This document shows positions 1 to 7,014 of a DNA stretch of 9,478 nt, piece by piece. Position 1 is the first letter of the stretch. Every line of letters begins with the position of its first letter. The notes under the pieces are model-generated. The model made no database searches. It was not told the origin of the DNA and saw only the letters and a list, made by a program, of their open reading frames with translations. The translations under genes and the position numbers were made by a program. The DNA comes from Eubacterium sp. Lineage in GTDB: Bacteria; Bacillota_A; Clostridia; Lachnospirales; Lachnospiraceae. The stretch covers positions 1-9,478 of the forward strand of contig JAMPGN010000167.1 of NCBI GenBank assembly GCA_023663915.1, in the 5' to 3' direction.

Positions 1-1
1 T

Positions 2-45
2 ACCCCGGAGGGGTTATAACTAAACCCCCATTTGAAATGGGGGTT
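2..45 (+). repeat. Two adjacent GC-rich hairpins upstream of spoVAB
   Basis: A small hairpin (ACCCC at 2-6, GGGGT at 10-14) is followed by a perfect one (AACCCCCATT at 23-32, AATGGGGGTT at 36-45, loop TGA). GGGGTT at 10-15 could instead pair with AACCCC at 24-29, so two folds compete. No T-run follows, so this is not a canonical intrinsic terminator. The tail of an upstream gene (spoVAA would be expected) may lie here: the three plus frames are open from base 1 and end at 17-19, 21-23 and 73-75, but I cannot say which, if any, is coding. Confidence 0.4.
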
Positions 46-116
46 GCTAACTTAGGAAAAATAGATATGAAATAGAAATATGCTGCGAAAAGCATGTTGG
101 AAAGGAATAATAACGC

Positions 117-614
117 ATGTTTCTGAAACAGATGCTTCTTGGAATGATCGGGATCAGCAGTGGACTCATCGTATCGGCAGGCGTGTTTACCGTGCTGATC
201 TCGGTTGGACTGATTCCGAGATTTGCAGGTAAAATGCATGTAGCGAGGAAAATATTTGTTCTGGAAGAGATGGTGGTGTTCGGAACATTGTTTGGCGGGT
301 TTTTCAGCGTGTTTGGCGATTGGGGAATGATTGGTGAATTTGTGCGAAGGCACAGACTGTTCGGGGAACGTGCGACGGATGGCGTCTGGAATCTGATTGG
401 GACGATGTTTTTACTTCTGTTTGGCGTTTTTGCAGGAATTTTTGTGGGATGTCTGGCGCTTGCCATCGCGGAAATGCTGAATACGATACCGGTTTTTGCA
501 AGAAGGATCGGATTTCGGCATGGGCTGGGGATTGCGATTCTGGCGGTGGCACTTGGGAAATTGGTTGGGAGTCTGATTTATTTTACGCAACGGGTGTTTT
601 TGTATGGCGGATAA
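117..614 (+). CDS. spoVAB: Stage V sporulation protein AB (SpoVAB)
   Basis: This is a 165-residue integral membrane protein of the SpoVA system, which moves calcium-dipicolinic acid into the forespore and releases it at germination. Hydrophobic segments lie near residues 6-33, 52-66, 95-120 and 136-156. Family-like stretches include VGLIPRFA near 30-37, LALAIAEMLNTIPVFARRIG at 113-132 and ALGKLVGSLI near 145-154. The length is near what I recall for SpoVAB. The ATG at 117 is chosen because GGAAAGGA (99-106) precedes it by 10 nt. spoVAC follows after a 170-nt gap on the same strand, so the operon order is kept. Expression would be expected from the forespore factor sigma-G, but the operon promoter lies outside the window. 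Identification is from recalled family sequence. Confidence 0.85.
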   Translation: MFLKQMLLGMIGISSGLIVSAGVFTVLISVGLIPRFAGKMHVARKIFVLEEMVVFGTLFGGFFSVFGDWGMIGEFVRRHRLFGERATDGVWNLIGTMFLLLFGVFAGIFVGCLALAIAEMLNTIPVFARRIGFRHGLGIAILAVALGKLVGSLIYFTQRVFLYGG

Positions 615-784
615 TGAAGTATGCAAATGAAAAAATAAAAATAACATATGGTATTATATGTATGGTATTCTATAAAAGATAGATGGATGAAAACGAAAGG
701 CTCATGCTTTGGAATGATAAGTTGTAGAGAGATATAAGTGTAAGAAATCTAAAAATATATTTTGAAAAGAAGGGAAATAGAAAG

Positions 785-1273
785 ATGGCACAGAAAGATC
801 AGAAACCGCAAACGATGCAGGAGAAAAAGGAACAGGATTACAGGCAGCATGTGGACGAGGTGACTCCGAAATATAGTTTGCCGATACAGATGGTCAAAGC
901 ATTCGTAACGGGTGGTATTATATGCTTAATCGGACAGGCAATCTTGAATTATGCGACAAATAAAATGGGGCTTGATAAGGAGACGGCGGCGTCATGGTGT
1001 TCGATGTTGTTGGTGCTTGTCAGTGTTTTGCTCACAGGATTTAACCTGTATCCTAAGTTAGTGGAATGGGGCGGCGGAGGCGCGCTTGTGCCGATCACGG
1101 GATTTGCGAACTCTGTGGCATCAGCGGCGATTGAGTACCAGAAAGAAGGACAGGTATTCGGGATCGGCTGCAAGATTTTTACGATCGCGGGTCCGGTGAT
1201 CTTGTTTGGCATCGTGACGAGCTGGGGGCTGGGGTTTGTCTATTGGATTGGGACGTTGCTTGGGATTGTATAA
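785..1273 (+). CDS. spoVAC: Stage V sporulation protein AC (SpoVAC)
   Basis: This 162-residue membrane protein is a core SpoVA component; in Bacillus subtilis SpoVAC behaves as a mechanosensitive channel and takes part in dipicolinic acid release. A charged cytoplasmic N-terminus (1-33) is followed by hydrophobic segments near 40-57, 72-90 and 133-160. The central stretch FNLYPKLVEWGGGGALVPIT (86-105), then GFANSVASAAIEYQKEGQVF, is very typical of the family. The start is supported by AAGAAGGGA (767-775), 9 nt upstream. The 170-nt gap after spoVAB is long for an operon and AT-rich, so an internal promoter is possible, but I found no convincing sigma-G site. The usual next genes, spoVAD and spoVAE, are absent; a carbohydrate phosphorylase follows instead. 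Confidence 0.93.
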   Translation: MAQKDQKPQTMQEKKEQDYRQHVDEVTPKYSLPIQMVKAFVTGGIICLIGQAILNYATNKMGLDKETAASWCSMLLVLVSVLLTGFNLYPKLVEWGGGGALVPITGFANSVASAAIEYQKEGQVFGIGCKIFTIAGPVILFGIVTSWGLGFVYWIGTLLGIV

Positions 1274-1274
1274 A

Positions 1275-1300
1275 AACAAAGATACTGCTTTGTTATTCTT
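1275..1300 (+). terminator. Weak possible terminator after spoVAC
   Basis: AACAAAG (1275-1281) and CTTTGTT (1288-1294) form a 7-bp, A/T-rich stem with a 6-nt loop directly after the spoVAC stop codon, followed by ATTCTT. The U-tract is poor and the stem weak, and the next promoter overlaps it, so it would be inefficient at best. Confidence 0.35.
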
Positions 1301-1317
1301 CCGTTATCAGTTATAAT
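1290..1317 (+). promoter_or_regulatory. Sigma-A-type promoter for the GH112 phosphorylase
   Basis: TTGTTA (1290-1295) is separated by 16 nt from a perfect TATAAT (1312-1317), followed by an A/T-rich start region. The predicted leader is about 30 nt. It contains a short hairpin, GAGGC (1326-1330) with GCCTC (1336-1340), just before the GGAGG ribosome binding site at 1346-1350. The phosphorylase is therefore probably transcribed independently of spoVA. Confidence 0.55.
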
Positions 1318-1355
1318 AAATAACAGAGGCACACCGCCTCAGAACGGAGGTAATT

Positions 1356-3518
1356 ATGGTGCATGAAGTGACGGGAAGATTGACTTTGCCGACGGATGTG
1401 GACATGGTTGAGGAGACGATACGTTTAAAAGAACTGTTGGGGGCGGATGCGCTGCGGGATTGTGACGGAACGAATATGCCGCCGGAGCTTTTGAGTCAGG
1501 ACGCAAAGATTTATGCGACTTATTATACGACTAGAAAAGACAATGAATGGGCGATGAAGAATCCGGAAGAGATACAGCAGGAGTATCTGATTAGCGACCG
1601 GGTGACGGCTAAGGGGGAAAGTCTGCGTATCGAACTGATGAAAGGATTTCATACGGAACAGCTTAGAGTCAATGCGATCGATGATCCGAAGCGGTGGTGG
1701 GAAGTTATTGACAGGACGATGGGTGAGATTGTGTCCGTGGACAAATGGGAATATGACGTGGAGACGGGGGAAGTGGTGATTGAGACGGTTCCCTACCATC
1801 AGTACACTGTCAGTTTCCTTGCTTTTCTCATATGGGACCCGGTGCATATGTACAATTTTATCACCAATGACTGGAAAGATGCACCGCACCAGCTTACATA
1901 CGATGTCAGACAGCCGAAGACGCAGGCTTATGTGAAGGATAAATTGAGACGGTGGTGCGAGGAGAATCCGGATGTGGATGTGGTGCGTTTCACGACGTTT
2001 TTCCATCAGTTTACGCTTACGTTTGATGACCAAAAAAGGGAGAAGTTCGTGGAATGGTTCGGCTACAGCGCGAGCGTCAGCCCTTATATACTAGAGCAGT
2101 TCGAGAAATGGGCAGGTTACAGGTTCCGGCCAGAGTTTATCGTGGACCAGGGCTATCATAATTCCATTTTCCGGGTTCCTTCCAAAGAATTTCAGGATTT
2201 TATCGAGTTTCAGCAGATCGAAGTTTCCAAATTGGCAAAAGATTTGGTTGATATTGTCCACAGCTACGGTAAAGAGGCGATGATGTTCCTTGGAGACCAC
2301 TGGATTGGGACGGAGCCTTTCGGAAAATATTTTCAGAATATCGGGCTGGATGCGGTGGTCGGCTCTGTCGGGGATGGCGTCACGCTGCGCATGATTTCAG
2401 ATATTCAGGGCGTGAAATATACGGAAGGACGACTATTGCCATACTTTTTCCTGGATGTATTTACCGAGGGCGGCGATCCCATCGGTGAGGCGCAGGATAA
2501 CTGGCTGAAAGCGAGGAGGGCGATCTTACGCTCGCCGCTTGACAGGATTGGTTACGGCGGTTATCTGAAACTGGCAAGCGAGTGGCCGGGATTCATCGAT
2601 CAGATTCAGAAAGTAGTGGATGAGTTTCGCCAGATTCATGAGAATATGCAGGGGACGAAAGCATATACCGCGCCTTTTAAGGTTGGCATCCTAAACTGCT
2701 GGGGCAATCTGAGGAGATGGATGGCGAATCAGGTGCATCACGCGCTCTGGTATCGTGAGATTTATTCTTATGTGGGCGTGATCGAATGTTTGAGCGGAAT
2801 GCCGATCGACGTGGAGTTTCTCACTTTTGATGAGGTGCGGGAAGGGATCGACCCTGACATCAAAGTCATCATTAATGCGGGCGATGCCTACACTTCATGG
2901 AGCGGCGCCGAGAACTGGAAGGATGAAAGGGTCGTGTGCGCGATCCGCCGTTTTGTGGATGAGGGTGGTGGCTTTATCGGTGTCGGGGAACCGAGCGCAT
3001 ACCAATATCAGGGACGTTTTTTCCAGTTAAGCGACGTGCTGGGCGTGGATAGGGAGTTGGGTTTTTCCATGAGTACCGACAAGTACAACGAGATGGACGA
3101 CAGGCATTTTATTCTGGAAGACATCGAGGGGGATATCGATTTCGGTGAGGGTAAGAGCCGTATTTATGCGCAAGGAGAGCATTACCAGATACTTAATATG
3201 GACGGGAAATACAGCCGCCTCGTGGTCAACGAGTACGGCAAAGGGCGGAGCGTTTACTTCGCGGGACTGCCCTATTCTCCGCAGAATTGCCGTATCCTGC
3301 TCCGGGCAATCTACTATGCGGCGCATCAGGAGGAGGAAATGAAGAAGTTCTATGTCACAAACGTAGAGACGGAACTAGCGGTGTTTGAGAGGAGCGGCAA
3401 GATCGCAGTAATCAATAATTCCAAAGAGCCGAAACAGACGCAGCTTTATGTATACGGAAAGTTAAAGGAGGAGCTTGATCTGGCGCCTATGGAGATGCGG
3501 TGGGTGGATTATCACTAG
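1356..3518 (+). CDS. lnpA: GH112 beta-galactoside phosphorylase (lacto-N-biose/galacto-N-biose type)
   Basis: This 720-residue cytosolic enzyme of glycoside hydrolase family 112 uses phosphate to split beta-galactosyl disaccharides, giving galactose 1-phosphate and the acceptor sugar (GlcNAc, GalNAc or, in some members, rhamnose). Conservation with the Bifidobacterium longum enzyme runs through most of the length: GADALRDCDGT (29-39), YTVSFLAFLIWDPVHMYN (150-167), VVRFTTFFHQFTL (209-221), MMFLGDHWIGTEP (309-321), KYTEGRLLPYFF (354-365), RRAILRSP (387-394) and EYGKGR (626-631). Asp314 aligns with the catalytic acid (Asp313 in B. longum). Arg34, Asn167, Arg211 and Arg359 line up with residues I recall as substrate-binding. 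No signal peptide is visible, fitting intracellular phosphorolysis. GGAGG ends 5 nt before ATG. No transporter or hexosamine kinase gene is adjacent, so the disaccharide source is unknown. The galactosyl-rhamnose phosphorylase subgroup cannot be excluded. Confidence 0.9.
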   Translation: MVHEVTGRLTLPTDVDMVEETIRLKELLGADALRDCDGTNMPPELLSQDAKIYATYYTTRKDNEWAMKNPEEIQQEYLISDRVTAKGESLRIELMKGFHTEQLRVNAIDDPKRWWEVIDRTMGEIVSVDKWEYDVETGEVVIETVPYHQYTVSFLAFLIWDPVHMYNFITNDWKDAPHQLTYDVRQPKTQAYVKDKLRRWCEENPDVDVVRFTTFFHQFTLTFDDQKREKFVEWFGYSASVSPYILEQFEKWAGYRFRPEFIVDQGYHNSIFRVPSKEFQDFIEFQQIEVSKLAKDLVDIVHSYGKEAMMFLGDHWIGTEPFGKYFQNIGLDAVVGSVGDGVTLRMISDIQGVKYTEGRLLPYFFLDVFTEGGDPIGEAQDNWLKARRAILRSPLDRIGYGGYLKLASEWPGFIDQIQKVVDEFRQIHENMQGTKAYTAPFKVGILNCWGNLRRWMANQVHHALWYREIYSYVGVIECLSGMPIDVEFLTFDEVREGIDPDIKVIINAGDAYTSWSGAENWKDERVVCAIRRFVDEGGGFIGVGEPSAYQYQGRFFQLSDVLGVDRELGFSMSTDKYNEMDDRHFILEDIEGDIDFGEGKSRIYAQGEHYQILNMDGKYSRLVVNEYGKGRSVYFAGLPYSPQNCRILLRAIYYAAHQEEEMKKFYVTNVETELAVFERSGKIAVINNSKEPKQTQLYVYGKLKEELDLAPMEMRWVDYH

Positions 3519-3599
3519 CAAGAGGCAGAGAAATGCGGTTTTGGCAGAATGATGCTGTGCAAAAGCAGTTAAGGATTGAGAATATTTAAATAAGTTATC

Positions 3600-3642
3600 G
3601 AAAATCTTTCGGAGGCGTTAATCCGGAAGATTTTCTGTTTTT
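3600..3642 (+). terminator. Strong intrinsic terminator after the GH112 gene
   Basis: GAAAATCTTTCGGA (3600-3613) pairs with TCCGGAAGATTTTC (3622-3635): a 14-bp stem with one G-T wobble and an 8-nt loop, followed by TGTTTTT. It separates the phosphorylase from the two-component operon, whose promoter begins at its T-tract. Confidence 0.9.
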
Positions 3643-3669
3643 GAGACAACTTTGACACATTTGTATGAT
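3641..3669 (+). promoter_or_regulatory. Promoter and likely operator of the two-component operon
   Basis: TTGAGA (3641-3646), a 17-nt spacer and TATGAT (3664-3669) form a good sigma-A promoter about 30 nt before the response regulator ATG. The spacer contains TTTGACACA, giving two GACA boxes 9 nt apart (3645 and 3654). The block GACAA-C-TTTGACACA-N3-GTATGA-T-AGT recurs with small changes at 6633-6661, suggesting a site for a shared regulator, most simply the response regulator encoded here. Confidence 0.65.
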
Positions 3670-3698
3670 AGTATGGATTAGGGAAGGAGATCGCGCAA

Positions 3699-4352
3699 AT
3701 GAATGTTTTGATTGTGGAAGACGACGAGGCGATTGCCAATTTATTGTATATGGATTTAAGCGACGAAGGGTATCGGTGTACCTGCGTCTATAACGGCAGA
3801 CAAGCCGCAGATCTGTTGGAACGGAATAGGAATTTTGATTTCATACTGTTGGACATCATGCTGCCGGAAATTAATGGTTATGAGCTGTTGGAATATATCA
3901 GGCCGATGGGGATTCCGGTCATTTTTCTGACGGCAAAAAGTGCGGTCAAAGACCGCATCCAGGGGCTTAAGATGGGCGCCGACGACTATATCACCAAGCC
4001 TTTTCAGAGCGGGGAGGTCATTGCCCGTATGGAGGCGGTGCTTCGCAGGTACGGGAAAAGCAGGAAGAAACTTTCTTTCGCGGGTGTTACGGTCGATTTG
4101 GAGTCCAGAAAAGCGTATCAAGACGGGGCAGAGGTCGAACTGACAGTGAAAGAGTTTGATCTTCTGGTGGAACTGATACAGAATAAAAACGTGGCACAGT
4201 ATAGGGACAGGTTATATGAAAAAGTGTGGAACGAGCCTTTTCTGGGTGATACCAGAACGTTGGACACGCATATCCAGAGGCTCAGAAAAAAGCTGGGATG
4301 GGAAGAATATATCAAAACCGTGTTCCGCATAGGATACCGACTGGAAGGATAA
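3699..4352 (+). CDS. OmpR/PhoB-family DNA-binding response regulator
   Basis: This 217-residue cytoplasmic regulator has a receiver domain (1-118) and a C-terminal winged-helix domain (about 126-217). The acidic pair Asp8/Asp9, phospho-acceptor Asp52 (in LLDIMLPEING), Thr78 and Lys100 (in TKPF) are all present, so it should accept phosphate. The output domain shows ELTVKEFDLLVEL near 147-159 and RTLDTHIQRLRKKLG at 186-200, the recognition-helix region. GGAAGGAGA lies about 9 nt before the ATG. Its stop TAA overlaps the first possible ATG of the kinase gene (ATAATG), indicating translational coupling. Target genes cannot be read from sequence; the shared promoter motif suggests autoregulation. 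Confidence 0.93.
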   Translation: MNVLIVEDDEAIANLLYMDLSDEGYRCTCVYNGRQAADLLERNRNFDFILLDIMLPEINGYELLEYIRPMGIPVIFLTAKSAVKDRIQGLKMGADDYITKPFQSGEVIARMEAVLRRYGKSRKKLSFAGVTVDLESRKAYQDGAEVELTVKEFDLLVELIQNKNVAQYRDRLYEKVWNEPFLGDTRTLDTHIQRLRKKLGWEEYIKTVFRIGYRLEG

Positions 4353-4360
4353 TGGGTGTT

Positions 4361-5812
4361 ATGAAACTTGGCACGAAAATTTTTTGTTATCTCACGATCT
4401 TCTTTGGTGTGGCATTTCTGGCAGGCGGATACGCGCTGCTTTCCTATTTTTATGAAATCACGATGGAGCGGGAAATCGAGTCCGCCGTGGAGCAGTATCA
4501 ATATAATAAATTCGTTATACAGGCGCATCTGATTACAAAAGGTGCAAAGTGGCTTGAGGGAGCTGAGGATGGAAACCATGAGATTGTCAGCATGGTTTCG
4601 GATATGGATGACATGGTGGCGATTTTTTCTGAGGATGGCACCGAATTGTATTCCGGATTTATGGAAGAAGCGGATTTGTCAGAGGTACTTAAGGAGGTGG
4701 TGCAGAATCAGGTGAGTTATCAATTTCGGAAGATCAGAGGCAGGACCTGCCTTTTGACTGTGGGGGTCGTGTCTCATGCCGGCAGAAACGTCTATCTGGT
4801 GACGGGGACGGACGTAGAAAATATTTTGAAGCAACAGGAACAAATGATCGGGAAATTCGGGGTAGTGTATGGAGCGACGATTGGAGTCGGCAGCCTGCTC
4901 ATTTTTGGATTATCGTCTATACTGACCAGATCAGTCAAAGAGCTGACGGATGCCGCTAAAAAGATTGCCGACGGGGATTATAAGGAGCGGGTTGCGGAGA
5001 ACAGCAGAGATGAAGTAGGGCAGCTTGCGCGCGATTTCAACCGTATGGCGGATGCCGTTGAGGAAAAAGTGCAGGAACTTTCGGACAGCGCGAGGCAGAA
5101 AGAGGATTTTGCAGCTAATTTTGCACATGAATTGAAGACGCCGCTCACCTCGATCATAGGTTATGCGGATCGTATTTATCACAAAGAGATGCCGCGGGAA
5201 GAACTAAGGCGGGCTGCATGGTATATCTGGAATGAGGGGATGCGGTTAGAGGCACTTTCCCATAAATTGATGGATATGACGGTGTTAAACCATAAGGATT
5301 TTGTTTTGCAGGAAATAAGTGCAGAGTTATTATTTCGGGAGCTTGCGGACGATACAGCATATCTTGTAGAGGAAAAAGGCGTTTCCGTATCATATTGTAT
5401 TGAGCCGGGGATTGTAGAGGTGGAGTACGACCTGTTTCAAACGCTTTTCCTCAATCTGATCGATAACTCTGTCAAGGCAGAAGCCACGGAAATTATAGTC
5501 ACGGGCAGGCGGTGTAAGGAAGGTTATGTGGTGGCGGTTCGGGATAACGGCAGCGGGATTCCGGCGCAAGAATTAGGACGGATCACGGAGGCATTCTATA
5601 TGGTAGATAAATCCCGTTCCAGAAAACAGCACGGCGCGGGGATCGGGCTGGCACTGTCGGAGAGAATCGCGCAGATTCACGGTGGAAGGCTTAGGTTTGA
5701 GAGTGACGGCGCAAGCTGGACGAAGGTGAGTGTGCGCTTAAAGAGCAGGGAGGCAGAAGAGGAATCGGTTTGTGACGCTTCGGGAGGAAGGGAAAATGTC
5801 AGAGGGAAATAG
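4361..5812 (+). CDS. Membrane sensor histidine kinase with HAMP domain
   Basis: This 483-residue class I histidine kinase is the presumed partner of the upstream regulator. Numbering from the ATG at 4361: membrane helix 5-29, extracytoplasmic sensor about 30-166, second helix 167-188, HAMP linker 189-241, phospho-acceptor His256 in FAHELKTPLTS, N box NLIDNSVKA with Asn369, G1 box DNGSG (395-399) and G2 box GAGIGLAL (425-432). The two N-box residues after Asn are Ser-Val, where Ala is usual. Start choice: ATG at 4352 overlaps the previous stop but is only 2 nt from GGAAGGA (4343-4349); ATG at 4361 is 11 nt away and gives a more typical N-terminus (MKLGTKIF). The sensor region is compact and I recognise no ligand-binding motif. 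The 3' end overlaps the next gene by 17 nt. Confidence 0.92.
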   Translation: MKLGTKIFCYLTIFFGVAFLAGGYALLSYFYEITMEREIESAVEQYQYNKFVIQAHLITKGAKWLEGAEDGNHEIVSMVSDMDDMVAIFSEDGTELYSGFMEEADLSEVLKEVVQNQVSYQFRKIRGRTCLLTVGVVSHAGRNVYLVTGTDVENILKQQEQMIGKFGVVYGATIGVGSLLIFGLSSILTRSVKELTDAAKKIADGDYKERVAENSRDEVGQLARDFNRMADAVEEKVQELSDSARQKEDFAANFAHELKTPLTSIIGYADRIYHKEMPREELRRAAWYIWNEGMRLEALSHKLMDMTVLNHKDFVLQEISAELLFRELADDTAYLVEEKGVSVSYCIEPGIVEVEYDLFQTLFLNLIDNSVKAEATEIIVTGRRCKEGYVVAVRDNGSGIPAQELGRITEAFYMVDKSRSRKQHGAGIGLALSERIAQIHGGRLRFESDGASWTKVSVRLKSREAEEESVCDASGGRENVRGK

Positions 5813-6596
5813 AATCCACACACCTGTTATTTTTATGCTAACGGTTTGCATTGTTGTCGGCGGTTGGTTTTTGACGGCAGGGATACTAAAGAAGCAGCAG
5901 GAAAAGTTCTTGCATACAACAGGCAGGATCGAAGCAGGAACGGGGGAAAGTGCGCTTTTGACGGACAGTGAGCGGGATACCGTGCAGGAACAAGAAGTGG
6001 AAGAAAGCGAGTTTCACGGGCAGGTAATGTCTGAGGAATTGCGGGCGATTGTGTTGTCTGTGTGGAGATACGGCGGCAGTGAAACGCTTCATGAACCGCT
6101 CTCCGGTCAGATGAATATGGAACAGGCGATCGACGCGGCTCAAAAATGGATTCAGAATATGGTGGAACATGGTGTTTATACGGATAAATTGCAGGCGAGC
6201 GAGTCCGATAGGGTCAAGGCAAGTCTGTGTACCCTTGATACGCAGTTGATTGTCAGCAATATTGAGAAGTCTATGTATAGTTATTGGAAAATATGGGTTA
6301 GGAAAGATAACGGCGTATCAATCGAATTGACGATCCATGCACAGAGTGGCGAGGTATGGATGGCGGGTATCACCGTGGAGACGGGAGATGAGCCGTCGGA
6401 GACATACGATCTGGCGTATTTGCTGCAATATGCTTTTCCGTTTATGGAGGCGGGGAATACAACGTGGGTGGATCGGGAGAATAAAGTGGTGGCGGAGAGT
6501 TCCCAAAATGGAATGGTTACGGCGATGGCAAGGAGGTATATGCTTATGGTAAGTGGGGAGCCGGAGAAGGTGGTGATGGAGTTTAAGCTGCAATGA
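5796..6596 (+). CDS. Membrane-anchored extracytoplasmic protein of the two-component operon
   Basis: This 266-residue protein of unknown function has one N-terminal hydrophobic anchor (residues 9-31) and a mostly polar remainder that should lie outside the membrane. Cys18 (LTVC) does not fit a lipobox because Val precedes it. After an acidic Glu/Gln-rich linker (about 45-75) comes a folded part: NMEQAIDAAQKWIQNMVEHG, then YWKIWVRKDNGVSIELTIHA followed by QSGEVWMAGI. This resembles the helix-then-beta layout of PepSY-like domains, but only loosely. ATG at 5796 is preferred over an in-frame GTG at 5772 because GGAGG (5783-5787) sits 8 nt before it. Overlap with the kinase gene suggests it acts with the sensor, for example as an accessory or periplasm-facing signal-input protein. 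That role is inference. Confidence 0.75.
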   Translation: MSEGNRIHTPVIFMLTVCIVVGGWFLTAGILKKQQEKFLHTTGRIEAGTGESALLTDSERDTVQEQEVEESEFHGQVMSEELRAIVLSVWRYGGSETLHEPLSGQMNMEQAIDAAQKWIQNMVEHGVYTDKLQASESDRVKASLCTLDTQLIVSNIEKSMYSYWKIWVRKDNGVSIELTIHAQSGEVWMAGITVETGDEPSETYDLAYLLQYAFPFMEAGNTTWVDRENKVVAESSQNGMVTAMARRYMLMVSGEPEKVVMEFKLQ

Positions 6597-6630
6597 GATA
6601 AAAATAACATGTGATTTTAATTGAACAGTT

Positions 6631-6658
6631 TTGACAAGTTTGACACAGGTTGTATGAA
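6631..6658 (+). promoter_or_regulatory. Second copy of the two-component promoter motif
   Basis: TTGACA (6631-6636), a 16-nt spacer and TATGAA (6653-6658) form a promoter-like element 35 nt after the operon's last gene. From 6633 to 6661 it matches 3645-3672 almost base for base: GACAA-G-TTTGACACA-N4-GTATGA-A-AGT, with one inserted base. The GACA boxes are again 9 nt apart. It would direct transcription into the terminator at 6672-6711 and the small ORF beyond. Confidence 0.5.
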
Positions 6659-6671
6659 AGTCAGAGACATT

Positions 6672-6711
6672 TCCCGGCTATGATGGAAGAGATCAGGACC
6701 GGGATTTTTTT
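6672..6711 (+). terminator. Intrinsic terminator of the two-component operon
   Basis: TCCCGG (6672-6677) pairs with CCGGGA (6699-6704) and is followed by seven Ts (6705-6711). The loop is long (21 nt) with only a weak inner GAT/ATC helix. It can end the three-gene operon. It would also cut short any transcript from the promoter-like site at 6631-6658 after roughly 45 nt. Confidence 0.65.
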
Positions 6712-6791
6712 GTTATGGATTTAGGGATCGAAAGAGCTTTTGACATCCGAATTTGTTGTAGGAAATAAGAGAGAATGGAAGGGGAAATGCT

Positions 6792-6893
6792 ATGAGAATG
6801 ATAAGGGATATTACGGAAGTGCTCATTTATGTGTTGGTTATGGGGAGCGTTGGATGCGGGGTTGTCTGGGGATGGATGGGGTGCATGATGTAG
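6792..6893 (+). CDS. Possible small hydrophobic peptide, 33 residues
   Basis: The ORF starts at ATG 6792 and ends at TAG 6891-6893. It has a good ribosome binding site, AAGGGG (6779-6784), 7 nt upstream. The peptide has a short charged N-terminus (MRMIRDITE) followed by about 24 hydrophobic and glycine-rich residues, enough for one membrane span, with two Cys and three Trp/Met-rich turns near the end. TTGACA at 6740-6745 could be a -35 box, but no clear -10 follows. I do not recognise it. It could be a small membrane regulator or a chance ORF. Confidence 0.35.
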   Translation: MRMIRDITEVLIYVLVMGSVGCGVVWGWMGCMM

Positions 6894-6964
6894 GTTATGA
6901 TATACCGAATAGGTGACAGGAGAATGCTTACCTGATTCTGCGGGAGATTAAGAAGAGTGATAAT

Positions 6965-7014
6965 AAAAAGTGGATGCGTTTTCCACTTAAGAGGGACGCA
7001 TCCACGGTCTTTTT
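6965..7014. terminator. Bidirectional terminator between convergent units
   Basis: GTGGATGCGT (6970-6979) pairs perfectly with ACGCATCCAC (6996-7005), loop 16 nt. Five As (6965-6969) precede the stem and CTTTTT (7009-7014) follows it, so both strands have a U-tract. On the minus strand it directly follows the stop codon of the Rpn-type gene. Confidence 0.8.

Larger units (their letters stand above)
6597..7012. other. Intergenic region after the two-component operon
   Basis: This stretch has no long gene. It contains the duplicated promoter motif (6631-6658), a terminator (6672-6711), another TTGACA at 6740-6745 without a convincing -10, a possible 33-codon ORF (6792-6893), about 75 nt with nothing recognisable (6894-6969), and the bidirectional terminator at 6965-7014. 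Confidence 0.6.

Noticed and set aside
615..784. Sigma-G promoter before spoVAC
   Set aside because: A TGCAAA-N17-CATATGG arrangement exists, but the -10 match is poor and the region is AT-rich enough for chance hits.
1425..2033. 202-codon minus-strand ORF inside the GH112 gene
   Set aside because: It is antisense to strongly conserved phosphorylase coding sequence and lacks recognisable domains.
4298..4360. Upstream extension of the histidine kinase to 4298
   Set aside because: It overlaps the conserved C-terminus of the response regulator and has no start-site support; the kinase begins at 4352 or 4361.
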